From the NCBI GenBank assembly GCA_023484185.1, contig JAMDBC010000193.1:1-6487 (forward strand): DNA of 6,487 nt, given 5' to 3'. Source of the DNA: Chloroflexota bacterium (lineage in GTDB: Bacteria > Chloroflexota > Anaerolineae > Anaerolineales > Villigracilaceae). Below, piece by piece: positions 5,787 through 6,487 of this stretch. Numbering within the stretch: position 1 is the stretch's first letter; every line of letters begins with the position of its first letter. The notes beneath the pieces are model-generated. The model was not told where the DNA came from. It searched no databases and saw nothing but the letters and a program-made list of their open reading frames with translations. Made by a program: the position numbers and the translations under genes.

Positions 5787-6206
5787 TTATATCTGCTTCT
5801 GTTTCGCTCCGTGACAATTTTTATACTTGCGCCCGCTTCCGCATGGGCATCGGTCATCTAGCTTTGCATTAGAAAAATCTAGGTTCTTGCTTGGGCGTCT
5901 CCAGCGTGGAATGCCCTCGTAAAGTTTGTTTAACGCTTCTTCATTCATCTTCCGCAATGTCATAATCATCAATCTCATTATATCTTCTTCATTGTCTTCA
6001 AAGCCTTCAAAATTGAGGGGCGCTAATGGCGTAAGCGCATGGATAACTCGGTCTGCGAGAATTATAAAGACAAATATTCCCGCCAAACTGAGCATGGTTT
6101 CCTGAAAAGACTCCAAGCCCATGACATGGTTAATAACCCAGCCCACGCCATAAGCCATCAAAACCAACAAGCCACTGCCGGTAGTCAGCACAAGTGCTCC
6201 GAGCAA
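5787..6206 (-). CDS. Small membrane protein with C-terminal SEC-C zinc motif
   Basis: From a TTG at 6206 the product has 139 residues. Two membrane helices (about 2-24 and 38-55, [15 protein letters not shown]) are followed by an acidic stretch ([13 protein letters not shown]), a helix ([20 protein letters not shown]) and the SEC-C motif [13 protein letters not shown] at 120-132, ending KQKQI. SEC-C binds one zinc through Cys/His ligands; it is found at the SecA tail and on many small proteins of unknown job, often as a binding tag. The helices suggest an inner-membrane protein with the zinc tail in the cytoplasm. The start is uncertain: the frame continues upstream as AIGTFLGFV to a TGA at 6234-6236, directly preceded by an ATG (6239-6237) with GGAG nine bases before it. 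The TTG at 6206 has only a weak GGA. Specific function unknown. Confidence 0.78.
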   Translation of the reverse strand: MLGALVLTTGSGLLVLMAYGVGWVINHVMGLESFQETMLSLAGIFVFIILADRVIHALTPLAPLNFEGFEDNEEDIMRLMIMTLRKMNEEALNKLYEGIPRWRRPSKNLDFSNAKLDDRCPCGSGRKYKNCHGAKQKQI

Positions 6207-6233
6207 TACAAATCCGAGAAATGTTCCAATAGC

Positions 6234-6252
6234 TCACATTTGGTTTATCTCC
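6234..6252 (-). promoter_or_regulatory. Apparent native start region of the SEC-C gene, with ATG followed by TGA
   Basis: Reading the minus strand: GGAG (6252-6249), nine bases, ATG (6239-6237), TGA (6236-6234), then an open frame continuous with the SEC-C protein. The layout looks like a genuine start whose second codon became a stop, or else a sequencing error. Unless the stop is read through, translation must begin later, at ATT 6230 or TTG 6206. Confidence 0.4.
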
Positions 6253-6331
6253 AAATAAGATAGAGACCTTTAGTGTCTCGCAGTTCGATTTTACTTGAAA
6301 TAAGAAAAGACCTATCTATCGATCTCATCAT
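6245..6331 (-). CDS. Possible 28-residue small protein or gene remnant
   Basis: The frame MMRSIDRSFLISSKIELRDT continues to a TAA at 6245-6247, six bases before the ATG-TGA of the SEC-C gene. A very good Shine-Dalgarno, GGAGGAGA (6345-6338), lies six bases before the first ATG, the strongest evidence for translation. Its start overlaps by ATGA the stop of an even shorter frame (6328-6393, beginning MATEIASMI). The product matches nothing I recognise. It could be a leader peptide, a true small gene, or the debris of a larger gene. Confidence 0.2.
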   Translation of the reverse strand: MMRSIDRSFLISSKIELRDTKGLYLIWR

Positions 6332-6487
6332 CCAATCTCTCCTCCAGCGTTATCTATTCCAAAACAAATCATGGAGGCTATCTCAGTAGCCATCCCTTTA
6401 AAACCTTCTCTCCTTCCAGATTTTCCACCCAAACCCAGAAAAACTCCCTGACGAAATTTCAAGCACGGCAAGGCTCAATACCAACGC
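6332..6487. other. Right-edge stretch without a convincing gene
   Basis: The minus strand carries an open frame entering from the right edge and ending at TAA 6398-6400 (last residues KIWKERRF), and a short frame at 6328-6393. An inverted repeat, GGCTA (6376-6380) with TAGCC (6387-6391), lies inside. A plus-strand frame from 6304 to the edge is open but has no ATG and is Ser/Thr-rich, so probably spurious. The fragments fit either non-coding sequence or a decayed gene; I cannot identify a family. Confidence 0.3.

Noticed and set aside
6304..6487. Plus-strand open frame to the right edge
   Set aside because: It has no ATG start or Shine-Dalgarno and is Ser/Thr-rich, like the reverse of a purine-rich strand.

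Overview
The window looks like an accessory stretch of a bacterial chromosome with moderate GC. The style of the sensor kinase (periplasmic sensor, HAMP, GAF, PAS, HisKA), an ISKra4-like transposase and a DUF4160/DUF2442 pair would fit Chloroflexota (Anaerolineae-like) or a similar environmental lineage. That assignment is an impression, not proven here.

Layout. (1) Bases 1-2052, minus strand: one uninterrupted reading frame for a membrane sensor histidine kinase. It is cut by the left edge just after its H-box, so the catalytic ATPase domain lies outside. A candidate promoter lies at about 2117-2145. (2) Bases 2340-2475: no gene, but dense structure: a strong hairpin terminator, a stretch resembling the 3' end of a tRNA (T-arm plus acceptor strand), and a 36-base hairpin element. 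(3) Bases 2493-3449, minus strand: an ISKra4-like transposase pseudogene broken by frameshifts and nonsense codons. (4) Bases 3457-4923, plus strand: the most striking gene. The ribosome binding site, start codon and about 44 N-terminal residues of an IS3-family OrfA are joined in frame to a lipoprotein-like erythromycin-esterase-family protein. (5) Bases 4924-5062: hairpins and two 24-base direct repeats that look like remnants of insertion-sequence ends or operators. (6) Bases 5129-5621, plus strand: two overlapping small genes, DUF4160 then DUF2442, a pair with toxin-antitoxin-like organisation, closed by a perfect 15-bp terminator hairpin. (7) Bases 5787-6239, minus strand: a small membrane protein with a C-terminal SEC-C zinc motif and a puzzling ATG-TGA at its apparent native start. 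(8) Bases 6240-6487: no convincing gene, only short minus-strand reading frames, one with a good ribosome binding site.

How it fits together. The kinase looks like resident regulatory DNA. Everything from the tRNA-like remnant to the DUF pair looks like a region of repeated insertion and decay. The esterase gene appears to have lost its own 5' end and to use translation signals from an insertion sequence. No complete new defence or mobile system can be demonstrated. The best candidates for something undescribed are the OrfA-esterase chimera and the repeat-bearing control region of the DUF4160/DUF2442 pair.
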